Shown piece after piece: positions 1-13,200 of a DNA stretch of 64,000 nt. The stretch is from Liolophura sinensis (taxonomy: Eukaryota; Mollusca; Polyplacophora; Chitonida; Chitonidae). Within the stretch, counting starts at the first letter, position 1, and each line of letters starts with the position of its first letter. The position numbers and the translations under genes were made by a program. The notes below the pieces were generated by a model, which was not told the DNA's origin, ran no database searches, and saw only the letters and a program-made list of their open reading frames with translations. The stretch spans positions 18,797,127-18,861,126 of the forward strand of contig NC_088297.1 of assembly GCF_032854445.1 (NCBI RefSeq). Reading direction: 5' to 3'.

Positions 1-24
1 TTTCGCCATCCAAGCTCAACAACA

Positions 25-1197
25 ATGGCGTCTGTGAAGTGTTGTGATAAGTTTGGTGCCCGGAATATACTGGGAATAATCCTTATGTTTTTAGCCTCTG
101 TGGCACCTACCGCCAGATCCAGCGGGTTTTATGCGGACAACGGACTCCAACAGACGGTTGTCGTCAACCGACTTCCCGGGCGTGAGAGGCGGGAAATGCA
201 GCAGGAAATTCTCACACTTCTCGGCCTACATCATCGGCCGAAGCCGAACTCTTTAGGAATTGACTTGTCGGCACCGAAGTACATGTTGGATTTATACCGG
301 TCTCTCCAGCAAGCCGAAGATGATCCCCTCCATTTTATTCCCAGTCCGAATGCCACCGTGGCGCTGCTGCCAGAAATCAACACCTCTGACGTCATCATGA
401 GTTTTGTCAATCACGGTACGTATGACGTAATAGTTGTGACGCCAAAGCAGAATGTGCTAGATTTAGGTATGCTGAAATACTACGTTAGTGACATACAAGA
501 TGTCAAAGATGTGTTCTGATATTTATGTCTTTGTTTTTAAAAATTCTATACCGTAGATTTTGGGCAAAGAAAATCGATCAGGGCAAATCTGATCGATTTC
601 TACACATTATTTTAGAATAATAGCCCTAATAATTACCTTTCAAAACATATCAGCCGATTGTTACCTATTTTGCACGTGTTACCGTTTCAAACTTCATGAT
701 CATTGTACAGATAGTACAGGTACGAGCCTGATATATACTGAAATGCAATTCTTGGTAAATACAGAAAATTGGATTTTAATACAAGCGAATGTGGATTATT
801 TCCCAAAAATCTGCGGGTATGTAACCTTTTTAAATGATCCTTCAATATCAGATCACAATATACCAGATCACAGGCGTTCCATCAATATTATATTCGCATT
901 GTCTTTGAGTTAGGGTGAAAGTCCTTATGTGCAATAGGGTGTACATATCGCCTTTATGAAAAGAGTTACTTGCTAATGGCAGGGGGTTTAATCTGGTTTG
1001 TTGAGATAGTGTTATGGTCTGTCGCTATGTGCACTAAACCAAGACATTCTTTCGTTGGCATGGGAAGGTCTGATGGAATATTGCGGGTGGTCGTGTGTTT
1101 TCCCCGGGCTCTGCTCGGTTTCCTCCCACCATAATGCTGGTCGCCGTCGTATAAATGAGGTATTCTTGAGTACGGCGGAAAACACGGATCAAATATA

Positions 1198-1228
<31 letters not shown>

Positions 1229-4200
1229 ATAGATAAACTTTTTTGTTGGATATCCAACATATAGGAGAGTAAACTACTCTTGCGGACTACTAATCAATGA
1301 ATATTTGAGCCATATCTAATGTGGACCACTCGGCTCATGTATGTTACATTTTACAATTACATTTTACAATTACAGTGAAACAATTCAGTGAAGAATGTTT
1401 TGGCCTTTTCACGAGAAGATTTAATTAACATCTTAATTAAATTTATTTTTCCAATCGGTTAATTCAGTCAAGTTTTAGGTGTTTAATGCTTCAGTAGTTT
1501 TGTGTAAAGTAAAAAAAAATTGGTTAATGTAAAAAGAACAGTTGTATCGCATATGTTTTATTTTGGAATCTGTTATGAACAAAACAATTGAATCACGAGC
1601 TTCTATCATTAAAAGTTTATTTACTATGAACGTTTAGAAGTAATGTTCCGCGGTCACTTGGCAGGTTATTATTTTATAACAGATTTTAAGATAAGTTTCT
1701 GGGTTAGGCACAGCATTCTTTCTCTCGAAATTCTCATACGAGGCAGCGGGCGCAGTGCAGGGCGGAACAAAAAACTGTCACGTCAAATACATCCTGCAAG
1801 GTTGTGACAAAAACTTTACGCCCATTTTGCTGAGTGTTTTCATAATGTCTTAGCTGTGCAATATGTCAGATTACACTTTATGGCAAACTAACCGGCTGTA
1901 TGGTCTACCAAACACCATGGCTGTTCCGATTATAACGCAATTTGATGGGTGTCTACTAACCGCCATCCAATTCGCTGCGTCTACCTAATTCTATGGCTTT
2001 GTCGACTACCATATAAAACTATACGCCATGTTTGATAAGTGTGATGTAATTTTTGTGCGAAGAAAAACATGCGCACTTTACGCCTAACTAAGTCAGCACC
2101 TAAATTCCTTGACGAAACCACTGGTTACTGAGTTTTTACCAAATGGTATATTCCAAATGAAATACAATTATTTCATCATAATAATATTAGAGTTGTATTA
2201 CAGCTCGGAAGAAACCATTACCCATCGCAAGGTACCTGGGGCCGATTCCTCAAAGCCATTTCTCACAACTAAGCCAGAATTTGAATTGCAGTATTAAAGC
2301 TCATTTTTCGGCTTTTGTAATTAAAATTTTGTCCACCTCCTCAATATTATCTGAGGACAAATGTGTCAAAATTTCAACTTCTACTGCCAAAACTTATGTG
2401 TTGTGAAGAAGATTTAAATGGCTTTGTGGAATCGGCACCAAATGATCTTCTGATTTAAGAACATGTCTAAGATTTCCCCACCCAAGAAATAGCTGCCTGT
2501 TATACATGCTATACGCCATTCTAATTTGACGTCTACTCTTTTATGTAATGGATGTGGCTTGTCTACCAGTCGATGATTGGCTAAGTGCATAGGAACGACT
2601 TTTTTATTGTTCTTTGCAGATCTTTAGCTGGGAGCATTCTTTTCAGGGGGATAAAAACTCCTTTTTCTGTGTAAATATTAAGATTCCCCACAAGAAAAAA
2701 GCTCTTGTAGGCTAAAGTAATTGAAGTACTGGCAACAAAAGTGACAGTAAATATTCCACTTGCGGTCACATAAAAAGAGGGAGCGCGGATCTCATTGAAA
2801 GCTTTTTAACGGAGTTCCTTACCGGCTTTTCTCCAGATCCAGCTTTTAAGTACACTCTTTCATAAGCTGTAAAGCTGGAGCTATAGAGCGTATTTCGCGG
2901 TCACTGTGAATGCCTGGGCGTGTGTGTAGACAGAAGCGGCTTCCATATAACACAAAGGGCTGGTTTTTTCATTTAAACTCGTCCCACATTCTGTTATAGG
3001 TATTAGATAACATCAGTTACTGCTTCGGCAGTGGCATTTCCTGCCAACTTAACGACACGTAATACGTCTTCTTTGAAAAGAAACGAGACATTTATTTGGT
3101 ACAGAGAAACTTGTCAGCTTAGTGACTCCACAAGCTGCATAAGTGGTTACCGGCATGTTTTGGATCTCTGTTCTAGCTATAGATTTTAGCCAGATTATGA
3201 AATCAACCTGTCTTATTTCCAGTTTTCCCCATCTGCCCCATGTTAATACATGTCTTACATAAAGACACCCTCCACTGGCTAAACCTATTATTGCGGGTTC
3301 AAAACCAACCTGGGAGATCTCATCGTTAAATTACTAAAAGCAGTCGAAGATGCTCATATGCCATTTTTCCGGTTAATTGTCTTTCACCAGTTTGCGTATC
3401 TGTACGTCACATGTGGGAAAGTTCGTCAGTAAATTGCCTGTATGTCAGCGGTTTTCTCCACTCATAAACCTGATGGCTATCGTATAAGTGAACAATTGGA
3501 GAGAACGGCGTTAAGCAGCAGTAAACCAACTCGGTTGAACACTCTCTTCATTTCTGCAATTCCATTATTGTTATATTCTTCCTAATGCATGTCTTCGCTC
3601 ATGCATGTTAAACCATAAAAATGATGCCAAAATCAGATGAAAAGATGAACTTATTTCCATATACGATCAATGAAAACATTTTTGTATGGTGGGTATTTGG
3701 GACCACCTTTTGGTATATATCGTCTTAGCATTATAATGTTCTCCATAAGGATATCATGCATGTCTAACAAATTTATTAAATGTGAATTTTGTTGGTTATA
3801 TTCAAACATATGCATTCAATCTGAATTGTTATAATATTTATAAATGTATTAAAAATATAAATATGATCAAAATCCAGGCTGAACACATTTGTTAGCTGAA
3901 AAGACCAAATTCTAGGGCTTGATTTACGTTTTATGTTTTATCCACCTTTACGTTTAATTATATCATCAGTTTGATTGAATACGAACTGAACTATATGTTT
4001 ATGCATGGAAGAAATAAGAGTACCCAGATGGAGCAAACAACTATTCCTCAGAAGATGTCTTTAAAACCTTATCTCTTAAAGTAAAACTGGTGGATTAGTG
4101 ACGCTAATTGCGCAGAAAGTGTGTCTGTGAGACGTGGTGATGCCCATGATGTGAAATTAGCAGATAGTTAACACACTGTGGATAAAACAGTGTAACGTCA

Positions 4201-7200
4201 ATCAAATCAAGTAAATTAGTTCTTTTTAATTACAATTCCTGAAACAATAATGAATTTAGGTGTTAGAACAGACATTCGTATGTCAACCAAAATGGACGTT
4301 CCGGTCAGATGAATTCCAGTGGTATTTTTATAGTGTGCATTCGTTTATGCAATATGTAACAGTATGAAAATGAAGGAATATGACACCACAACAGAAAAGA
4401 AAAACATATACTATTGGAAATAAAACCAGAGAGCGTTGCAAAATAGAACCATATAGCACGTTGCAAAATATAACCATATAGCACGTTGCAAAATAGAACC
4501 ATATAGCACGTTGTAAAATAGAACCATATAGCACGTTGCAAAACCATAGGACGATACAAAACAGAACTTGTTGAATGTCTACCAACCGCAATATGTTTGT
4601 CTTCCATATCAGAGAAAAACAACAGATGTATACCCCATTCGTTGCATGTGCCGACATTCGTGGCTTTGTTGACTATTCAATGAAACGATACCTCCATTCT
4701 GATAAGTGTGTACCAAACGTGCAAAGAAAAACATTGCAGGACGGAACCATATAGGACGTTGTAAAACGGAACCATGTAGGACGTTGCAAAATTAACCGAT
4801 ATATAGAGCAGAGCATTCACCGGGTGCTGAAACTATCACATCTCTAAGTTATCCGAGCATGTCCATTATCACAATGGCAGACCGGCCTTACACGATCAGC
4901 AAAAGTTAATTGGGAGTTTGTTGAAAGTGTTACCCAACCGTAGTTGATTTGCGTTGCGCCCCTAAGTACATGTAATTTACTCCGCTTTGGTACAATTTCC
5001 AGCAGTTTCCATATACCTGGGTTGCGATCTGTGTTGGCAAACAGTCAAATCTCTATCATTCTACCAGTCTTTCCTCTGTTTCTGTTTAACAGTCGAGTTG
5101 ATGCCACCTGGCTCGCTGAGTAAATTGTTTACAAGTTGTGATGGATAAGTCTTCCCAAATGGCCCCGTGTCGGCCCGCGCCATTAGTGGTCACGTGATAA
5201 ACATCGAGGCCGTCTGGTTTTCGTGGACGAGTCTACTTACATCATCCGGGGGGTATCTGGGGAGATAGGTTCTCCGAGACTTTAAATCGGTGAAATATTT
5301 CCCAGAAGATTGTGCGGAAGTCGTCCTGCTTGCGTTACGCATCGTGCTTAAAGATTTCCCTCGATAGAGAAAAAAGCGTACTTACAAAAGAGGGTTATGA
5401 CAGCGACTTGTTCATGAGGGAGACGACTTGCAAGAAGTGCAACCTACAAAGCCATTCCACCGCCCCATCCATCTTCCCTTTGCCTCAAGCTTCAATGTTC
5501 TACTAACGACTTCCTGCTGACAACTGATATGAATAAGATAGACCTTACTTACTTCGGTATATGTAAACATAAACAGACAGAGGCATTTGGCTAGTAGGCA
5601 TACCAACAGTACAGAGGACTGGGTAATGTTCGGAAACCCTAAAGCTTAATCTGTGTATTTCGTCTGCCATTTTTGTAGAACTACCACATAATATAAGAAC
5701 AGCATAGAGAGTAATATAATGAAAGACTTACAGAATAAAGAATAAGACCAGAGCAGCGACGACAGTGTGATAGCTGACAGATGGTCACACTGGCCTCTGG
5801 GCAATTTACCTTAAGTAGGGTTTTGTACTACCTGTTCATGTAAATGCGTAAATAGTACCAATGTACACACCCTTTACCACTATGGCTTAAACAATATAAG
5901 ATGGAATGATCATGTTAGGTAGACGTCAATGTATTAGACATCAATGGTCCAGAATTATCTAAATGTTGTGGCATCATCGCATTTAATATACAATCAAATC
6001 AAAACAGTGCAAAGGGACCAGTCCGGAGCCGGGACGACAGCGTGATAACGCGTCACACGTAACCGATCAAATACGGTCTCTTGCCAGTTTACGTCAGTTA
6101 GGTTTTTGTTTTACCTGTTCCTGTAACTGTCACAAAACGAGATTTGTGTACGGCTTGTTTGACTTGTTGGAGCTAAGAATTTCTTATCACGGGTTATAGT
6201 TTCTTAACCTAAACATTACCACCGGTTTAAATGCATATGTTAATATAAAGTAAAACACTATGGCCTGGCGTGCATATGAAAGACTAATACAGAGTGAAAC
6301 CCGAGCAGCGACGAGAGTGTGATTGTTAGTAAATGATTACACTTAACCGGTGAAATACAACCTCTTGTCAATTTATCTCAGTTAGGGTTTTATTCCAACA
6401 GTTGCAGGAAATGTTATCAAATAGTAGCACCTTACACACCCTCTAGTACCATAGCATCAGAAGGTGAAAAAAACAGTGACTAACAATTCATTAGACGTGA
6501 GTGGCCTTGAATTACTCAACATACTTTGCTATAGTCCTGGTTTACCCACCAGTTTTCTTTGCAAAATTTAAGGCCTGAATGAAAACGTGGCAAATTGCCG
6601 TTGGTCATGGGTTGTGGGTTTCCCTCGTGCTCTCACCCGGTTTCCCCCCACCATAATGCAGCCCGTCATCGTTTAATCTTGATTTATTTATTTATTTATT
6701 TATTTATTTGAATGGTGTTTTACGCCGTACTCAAGAATATTTCTCTTATACGAAGGCGGACAGCATTATAGTGGGAGGAAACCGAGCACACCTCAGAGGA
6801 AACCCACTACCATCTCCAGGTGGATGGATGACAGACCTTTCCACGTACACCCGGACAGGAAGCCAGCATGAGCTGGACTTGAACTCACAGCGACCGCATT
6901 GGTGAGAAGCTCCTGAGTCATTACGCTGCGCTAGCGCGCTAACCAACAGACTCACGGAAGCACTAACATTCCTGAGTACGGCGTAAAACACGAATCACCT
7001 TACTAACTGATAAGCTAGATAAAAAATATATAAGTAAATAAATAAATATTTTGTCCTACAAATACTATCCAACAGAAGTATTTTACATGACCCCAGGTGG
7101 ATCTTTAAATCCACTTAAATTGAGTTCACATGTACCCGTCCTGAATGACTTCCATGTACTCCAAGGTAATGCCGGTGATTTATCTGTAATAGAATACAGA

Positions 7201-10200
7201 ATTCCACAGAGATTAATTGAATGCTAGTTTTAAGAATGATAAAATATGTTTCTTTGAATTGTTTGTTTTGTTTTTATTTTGTTCCTTCCTGCTCTGGGTT
7301 CGGAATGTTTTTGGTTTCGTCTTCCATTTCAAGACCCACACTGCTCATTGCATTATAGTTTAAAACAAGAAACTATTTTAAAGACTCTGTTATTTTTAGT
7401 CAAGTTACACCACGAGAAGTCAGAATGTCTGTAATCATAAGACAAGCAACAGACGGCCATTCAGACATTCACCTCAGCAACTCGTGTGTCCCCACCATGT
7501 GCTACGTATGAATTTCATTTTTAAAGGGTATATTTTCTTAACGTTGCTTAATATCCTCTATTTATTGACATAGCTTGTTAAAAGAATTCCATAACAAATG
7601 AGGCATTGTGTAAATTTTTTTCATTTAATTATAATCATTATGATTGACAACGAAACCGGTTCATTTCAAATACATCAGCCTGTCACACCTGATGGCGAAC
7701 ACCTGCACGTGGTTATACTTTACATGTCAAATCTGACACTCAAATCCGACGCACTTCGACGTGTCGTTCATTTTTTTCTGTTAAATGACAGAAGAGCTTT
7801 AACTTCTTCATTGTACTTGATTTTTCCCAGACATTTTACAACCTGTCCGTCAAAAACATACATGTTTTATACTATCGTGAATCACGTTAATAGAGTGCAT
7901 GTACAACAGACGTACAGCATCGGCGAGTTCTGTCAAATTCTAACTATGCTGAAAAACGACTCTTAAAGGCTGCTGCCATGTTGCACCGCCTTTTGCTTCC
8001 GATATAAATGTCACTGTTTTGACATGATCTACATACCGCATGGGTAGGCGAGTATTCTCGTAGCTTCACGCCTCAAAAACTAATATCGCGTTACGTCATA
8101 GCTGCCGTCGTGGGACAAGACGTTATTCAAATAAGTACTATTGTAGACATTCTTCTGCGAAGTGATGAGAAAGTGAAGAATAAAGCCTGTTATATGTCAC
8201 GGGGTCAGTGTGTCAGTTTATCTGGTTACAAACGTGATGCTCAGCCTGTCTACTTGACCTTTAACAGTCCGACATATTTTTGTGAACATGGTCACACACA
8301 CTTTGGATTCATTAGGCAGTTAAAATATCCATAGACATTTACATGTTGACTTATTTACACATTTATTTTCTCCCGGTTCCCCTCCTCCAGCACCATAATG
8401 GTGGCCGCCGTCGTATAAGTGAAATATTCGGCGTAAAACTCCAATCAAAGAAATAAATATTTACTCATTTGTTTGTTTATTTAGTTAGTTAGTTATTTAA
8501 ACCATCGATCTTCGTCAGGTGCTCCCGGCTTGAAGTCGCAACCCTTCTTTCTCTCATCAATGACCGTCGAATTGAAAGCCTGTCAGTACAATAAAAGACT
8601 TTCGGAATAGAGAGTAAATTCAGAGGAGCGACGACGGTGTGATAAATGGCAAATGGTCATATTTAATAAGTCTCTCACCACTGCGGTCACAGCTCATGCT
8701 GGTTTTCCCTCCCGTCATACTTTGGAAGGTCTTCCAGCAATCTATGGATGGACGTGGGTTTCTCCCGGGCTCTGCCCGGTTTCCTCTTACAAGAGTCTTA
8801 ACGGACGTCGTATAAGTGAAATATTCTTGAGTGCGGCGTTTAAACACCAATCAAATAAATAAATAAATAAATAATAAGATGTGGCTTGAGATCAAAATAT
8901 ACTATTATGTCTTGTTTTTTTCAGCGGGTAAAATTCACTTTCTTCGTCACGAGCGAGACAAGACGTTTTACTTCGACTTCAGCGAGGTCTCACCGGAAGA
9001 GACCACAACCGGCGCTCAGCTGAGGCTATACAAGGACAAGTCTGATCACGTGATCGGGAGACGGGAGTGTCAGCTCGAGGTGTACCGGATACGCCAGGGG
9101 TCGGACCCGGAGTAAGTGGTGTGGTTTTAGAAACATTTGAGAAATAGTAAAATGAAATCGCTATTCTAGATCGCGCACAACACTTCACTCGCCTGCAGCA
9201 GTGGCTAGCAAGTTAGCTAAAAATTAACATGGAAAGACCTGCGTAAATTAGCAATGACTTATAATAACAATCGGTAATCATGTTTAGGCAAAGCACAGTT
9301 CTAGCCTTATGTCCAGAATAATATAAACCTCCTTGCTCTTTAGAAAATATTTTCACCACCTTGAATAAAGCGTGGTGAAAATCGTAAATACCCGGATGTC
9401 GGCAGTCTGGAATATTCAGTGCAATGCGGCTCTATTTTTGATAGATATTACAGAACATATTTTCTTTACCCATATATCCGGCCGTACTGGTATAACAGGA
9501 AGCTGACGCGCTTCACAAAGATGCCCAAGTCTTTTACAACTAAGCGTTTCATGAGCATGCATGTACGTGAAAACGTGAAATACATAGCATTGTACCGCGT
9601 TGTAAGGAGGTATAAAAGTTTCCCATGCACATATTATCTGTACAGGGTTAAAGACCAATAAAAAAAGTAAATAATACCCACTGTCACAATCAAATACTCG
9701 AACAAAAAGTCACTGTTATACCACAGGTTGCTCTTGCTACTGTGGACGTGTATGGTATAGTTACCGAATGTTTTGCGATATTTTGGAATCTAGCACATGT
9801 TGACCAAGATATTGCATATAGCTAAAGAACAAATCAAGTCAAAAAATCGATGGCTGATCTTCATATAATCACCGAACTGCTTCTTCTGTAGTGCAATGTT
9901 GACACATCAGTGAAGGTATAACTGATTGTTTGACATAACATTTGGGTATAGTTTAATACCTTCCTGTTGTTGTTCTTGTTCTTGTATGTGTTGTTACTGT
10001 AAACCGTTATTTCGTCTTTGTCAGAGACAAGTACCTGCAGAGTGAGTACAACAGGACGGTGAACTCAGAGTTTGAGGGGTGGATCTCTGTGGACGTTACA
10101 CGTGCCGCCGACTCCTGGACAGTCTACCCTCAGACAAACCTGGGACTCTTCTACCGGGTCATCTGTAGCAACGGTGAGCACATAACCCTTAGAATGCATG

Positions 10201-13200
10201 TGCCGCTGCAGACGCTCGCTTTACATCACTGCCACCTCTTGTTAACGGTCTTAGTTCATGTGATATTTTCAGCTAGTCAAGAGTTCGTCGTCAAGCTGAA
10301 GGCTATATTTCCGTCTCCGTCATATTATACTTCATTCATTGAAACATTCCAGTATGTTCAAGGATGTTCAAGAAAGGTTTCACCCACTTCTTGAGCCCAT
10401 AAAACAAAAACAAAGGCAGATATAAGAATTAAGAAGATTGGTTTATAAACAAGAATCATTGTGAAATATTCTCTCAAAAAGGCTTTAAAATATTGGCATT
10501 CAATTGGCCACAAAACACAATGAAAGAGACAAGGGGTCAGAAGAAAAAATTACACAAAAATGTAAAGTTAACTGGCAAGTGCATGTAAAGTCACAGTATC
10601 CACAGAAATGAAGGACTACAGTCATCAGTAGCGAGTGTGGCCATCCTAGGCATCAATGCAACTAAGAACACGCCTCCGCATTGACGTCGTCAGTCGCCGG
10701 ATGACGTCGACAGGGATAACTTTCCATAGGTTTAACAGAGCTTGCTCAAGTTCCTGTTGGTTAGTTGGAGGGGGCACCAGCTGTCTCAAACGGCGGTCAA
10801 GGTGATCCCAGAGATGCTCAGTGGGGTTCATGTCTGTTGAGTTGGCTGGCCAGGGCAACACGATGACGTTTGCGGTCTCGAGGTAGTCTGTAACAATGCG
10901 GGCAGTGTGAGGTCTTGCGTTGTCGTGTTGCAAGATCGATCCTCTTGGCTGTCGTTGGAGGAAAGGAACGACGACAGGTCTCAGTACCTCATCAACGTAT
11001 CGCTGGCCAGTCAGATTACCTTGCACAATAACCAGCTGCGTCTTCATTTGGTCACAAATCCCTCCCCAAACCATGACGCCTCCACCTCCAAACGGATAAA
11101 CCTCTCTTACGCAGTTTGGCGCGAGACGCTCGCCTCTTCGTCGGAAAATTCGAACTCTGCCATCGTTCCTGAATAGACAGAACCTGCTCTCGTCTGTAAA
11201 CAGCACTCTCGCCCAGTCACGTCGCTGCCACCGACGTACAATACGTGCCCATCGCAATCTGCGTTGACGGTGTAAAAGGGTCAAGGCCATCCCACGGAAG
11301 GGGCGGTAAAGTCGTAAACCAGCTGAACGAAGACGACGCAGTGTTGTCCTGGGGCTGATGACATGGCCTAGTGCCGTCGCCGCTGTTGACGTCGCCGTGA
11401 CGAATCGGTTTCGGAGGTGGATCTGCCGGATGTAGCGATCTTCAGCCGCAGTTGTTACCCTCGGTCTTCCCGATCTTGGTCTGTCTTGGGTCTGGCCTGT
11501 CTGCTGATAGCGTATCAACAACCTCCTGATGGTGGTTTGGCTGCAGTTGAACGTTCTTGCAATGTGACGTTGCGAGACTCCCATGGTGGACATACCGATG
11601 GCCTGGTCTCGTTGCGCTTGCGTTGTCTTGGCATACTGTTTGTGTTTTTTCGGTCACTGAATGTCTGCTCTTTCGAGCAAGAGTATTTATGCAACATTAC
11701 TGCACGTGCATCACGAGCCATGCCTCAAAAGGACGCTTTGCATGTGGTCGCAATTTCACAATTCCAATTGCTGCGTTCGTGACGATGCGTTCTGGTAGAG
11801 GAAACGATGCAGTCATACACTAAGTCCTGCTTAGACTCAAACCCGGAACCGCGCTTTTACTGTTTTTATGACAAAAAATACGGTGAAACCTTTCTTTTGC
11901 CTGGTAGTTTATATGGTTTCCATGAACCACATGCAAATTTGTGCCTCCCTGACAACGGTGGAAACTGCTCTCTGCTTCTGTTCCTAAGTAACTAACTTCC
12001 ACTACATTGTGATGCTAATTTTATTAGTGAAACTGATCTTTGAGAATTTGAATCTGGATATTGTTTTAAAAGTTGACAGCCTCGAACTATGATTTGGATA
12101 CGTGGCTTATCACGTGCTATCGATGACGTTACATCATCAACTTGTTATATACTGTGAATCTCATATGCCACTTAAGGTTGTCTGAGCGAACAAAGATTTT
12201 GAGTTTACTTCACATTTCATCAGATCAAGATTGTAAATGCCATAACGACCATCTTTCAGTCTAGTTTCCTCCTTCATTTTCCATGAAAAAATCATGGAAG
12301 ATTGTCCGTTAATAAGTTTAATACTTTTTTCGATAAATTTTTGTTCCAAAACTATTTGTAGCATCCAACAAATGTATATTAAAACTTTTGGCATCCTGTC
12401 ACAGGTAGAGAGATCGATCCTGGGAGATTTGGCATCGTTGGGAGAAAAGGTCCGGAAGCTAAGCAAGCTTTTATGGTGGGCTTTTTCCGGGCAACGATGG
12501 AACTGCACATGCGTCGAACTCGTGCGGCCAGGCGGCGCCAAAACACGGATGTGACGTACGCTGACGAAGCAGCTGAATCATGGGGATGGGGCCAGTACCG
12601 TAAGTATAGACCGTACCGTATACATAGAGTTGTTGCAAGATGACACATTTCTCAATATATAAACATTCCAGTTGTATTATTGTTTCGCATAATAATGGAG
12701 TTGTGTTTTCCTGGTGACACTTTATGTGACAACTGTGTTGGGATAAAAATGACATCAGCCAGAACCTCTTTCTCATTTGAATGGAATTAAGAGAGTAAAC
12801 TTTCTTAATGCAAATCAACCTGTACTGTACATTTCTAGAATGTTGACATAACGCTCTAAAAATCTAAGGGAGGTGTAAGCACCCTTGGGAATTTGACACT
12901 GGATGTTGATTTAAATCGGTTGAATGCCTGAATTGTGATTTAGACACTTCACCGGACACAAAAGCTTTAAAGCCGCTTTGTGGAAGCCTAGTAGCGCATT
13001 AATGTTAAACCCCATAGCACAAGACTGTGTTTGTTGTCTTACAGATTCCCAGTACAGCAGAAGAGCATGTCAGAGGCGGTCTTTATTCGTGAGCTTCAAA
13101 GATCTTGGTTGGCAGGTAAGATATATCTAAGCTTAACTTACCTCATGACGTCATACGTTTGTATGATCTTTGTGATTTTAAATGAGGGGAAATGTTTTTT

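Larger units (their letters stand above)
416..8924 (+). other. BMP intron 1 (8.5 kb), repeats only
   Basis: The donor is gtacgt at 416 and the acceptor a T-rich run ending in cag at 8924. The intron holds SINE copies, a 25-bp minisatellite and degenerate units of a dispersed repeat, each listed separately. I see no conserved coding segment in it. The short open frames inside have no family signature. Confidence 0.8.

Noticed and set aside
7598-7966. A 122-codon open frame in BMP intron 1
   Set aside because: No recognisable domain, no splice or context support, and composition like the surrounding intron.
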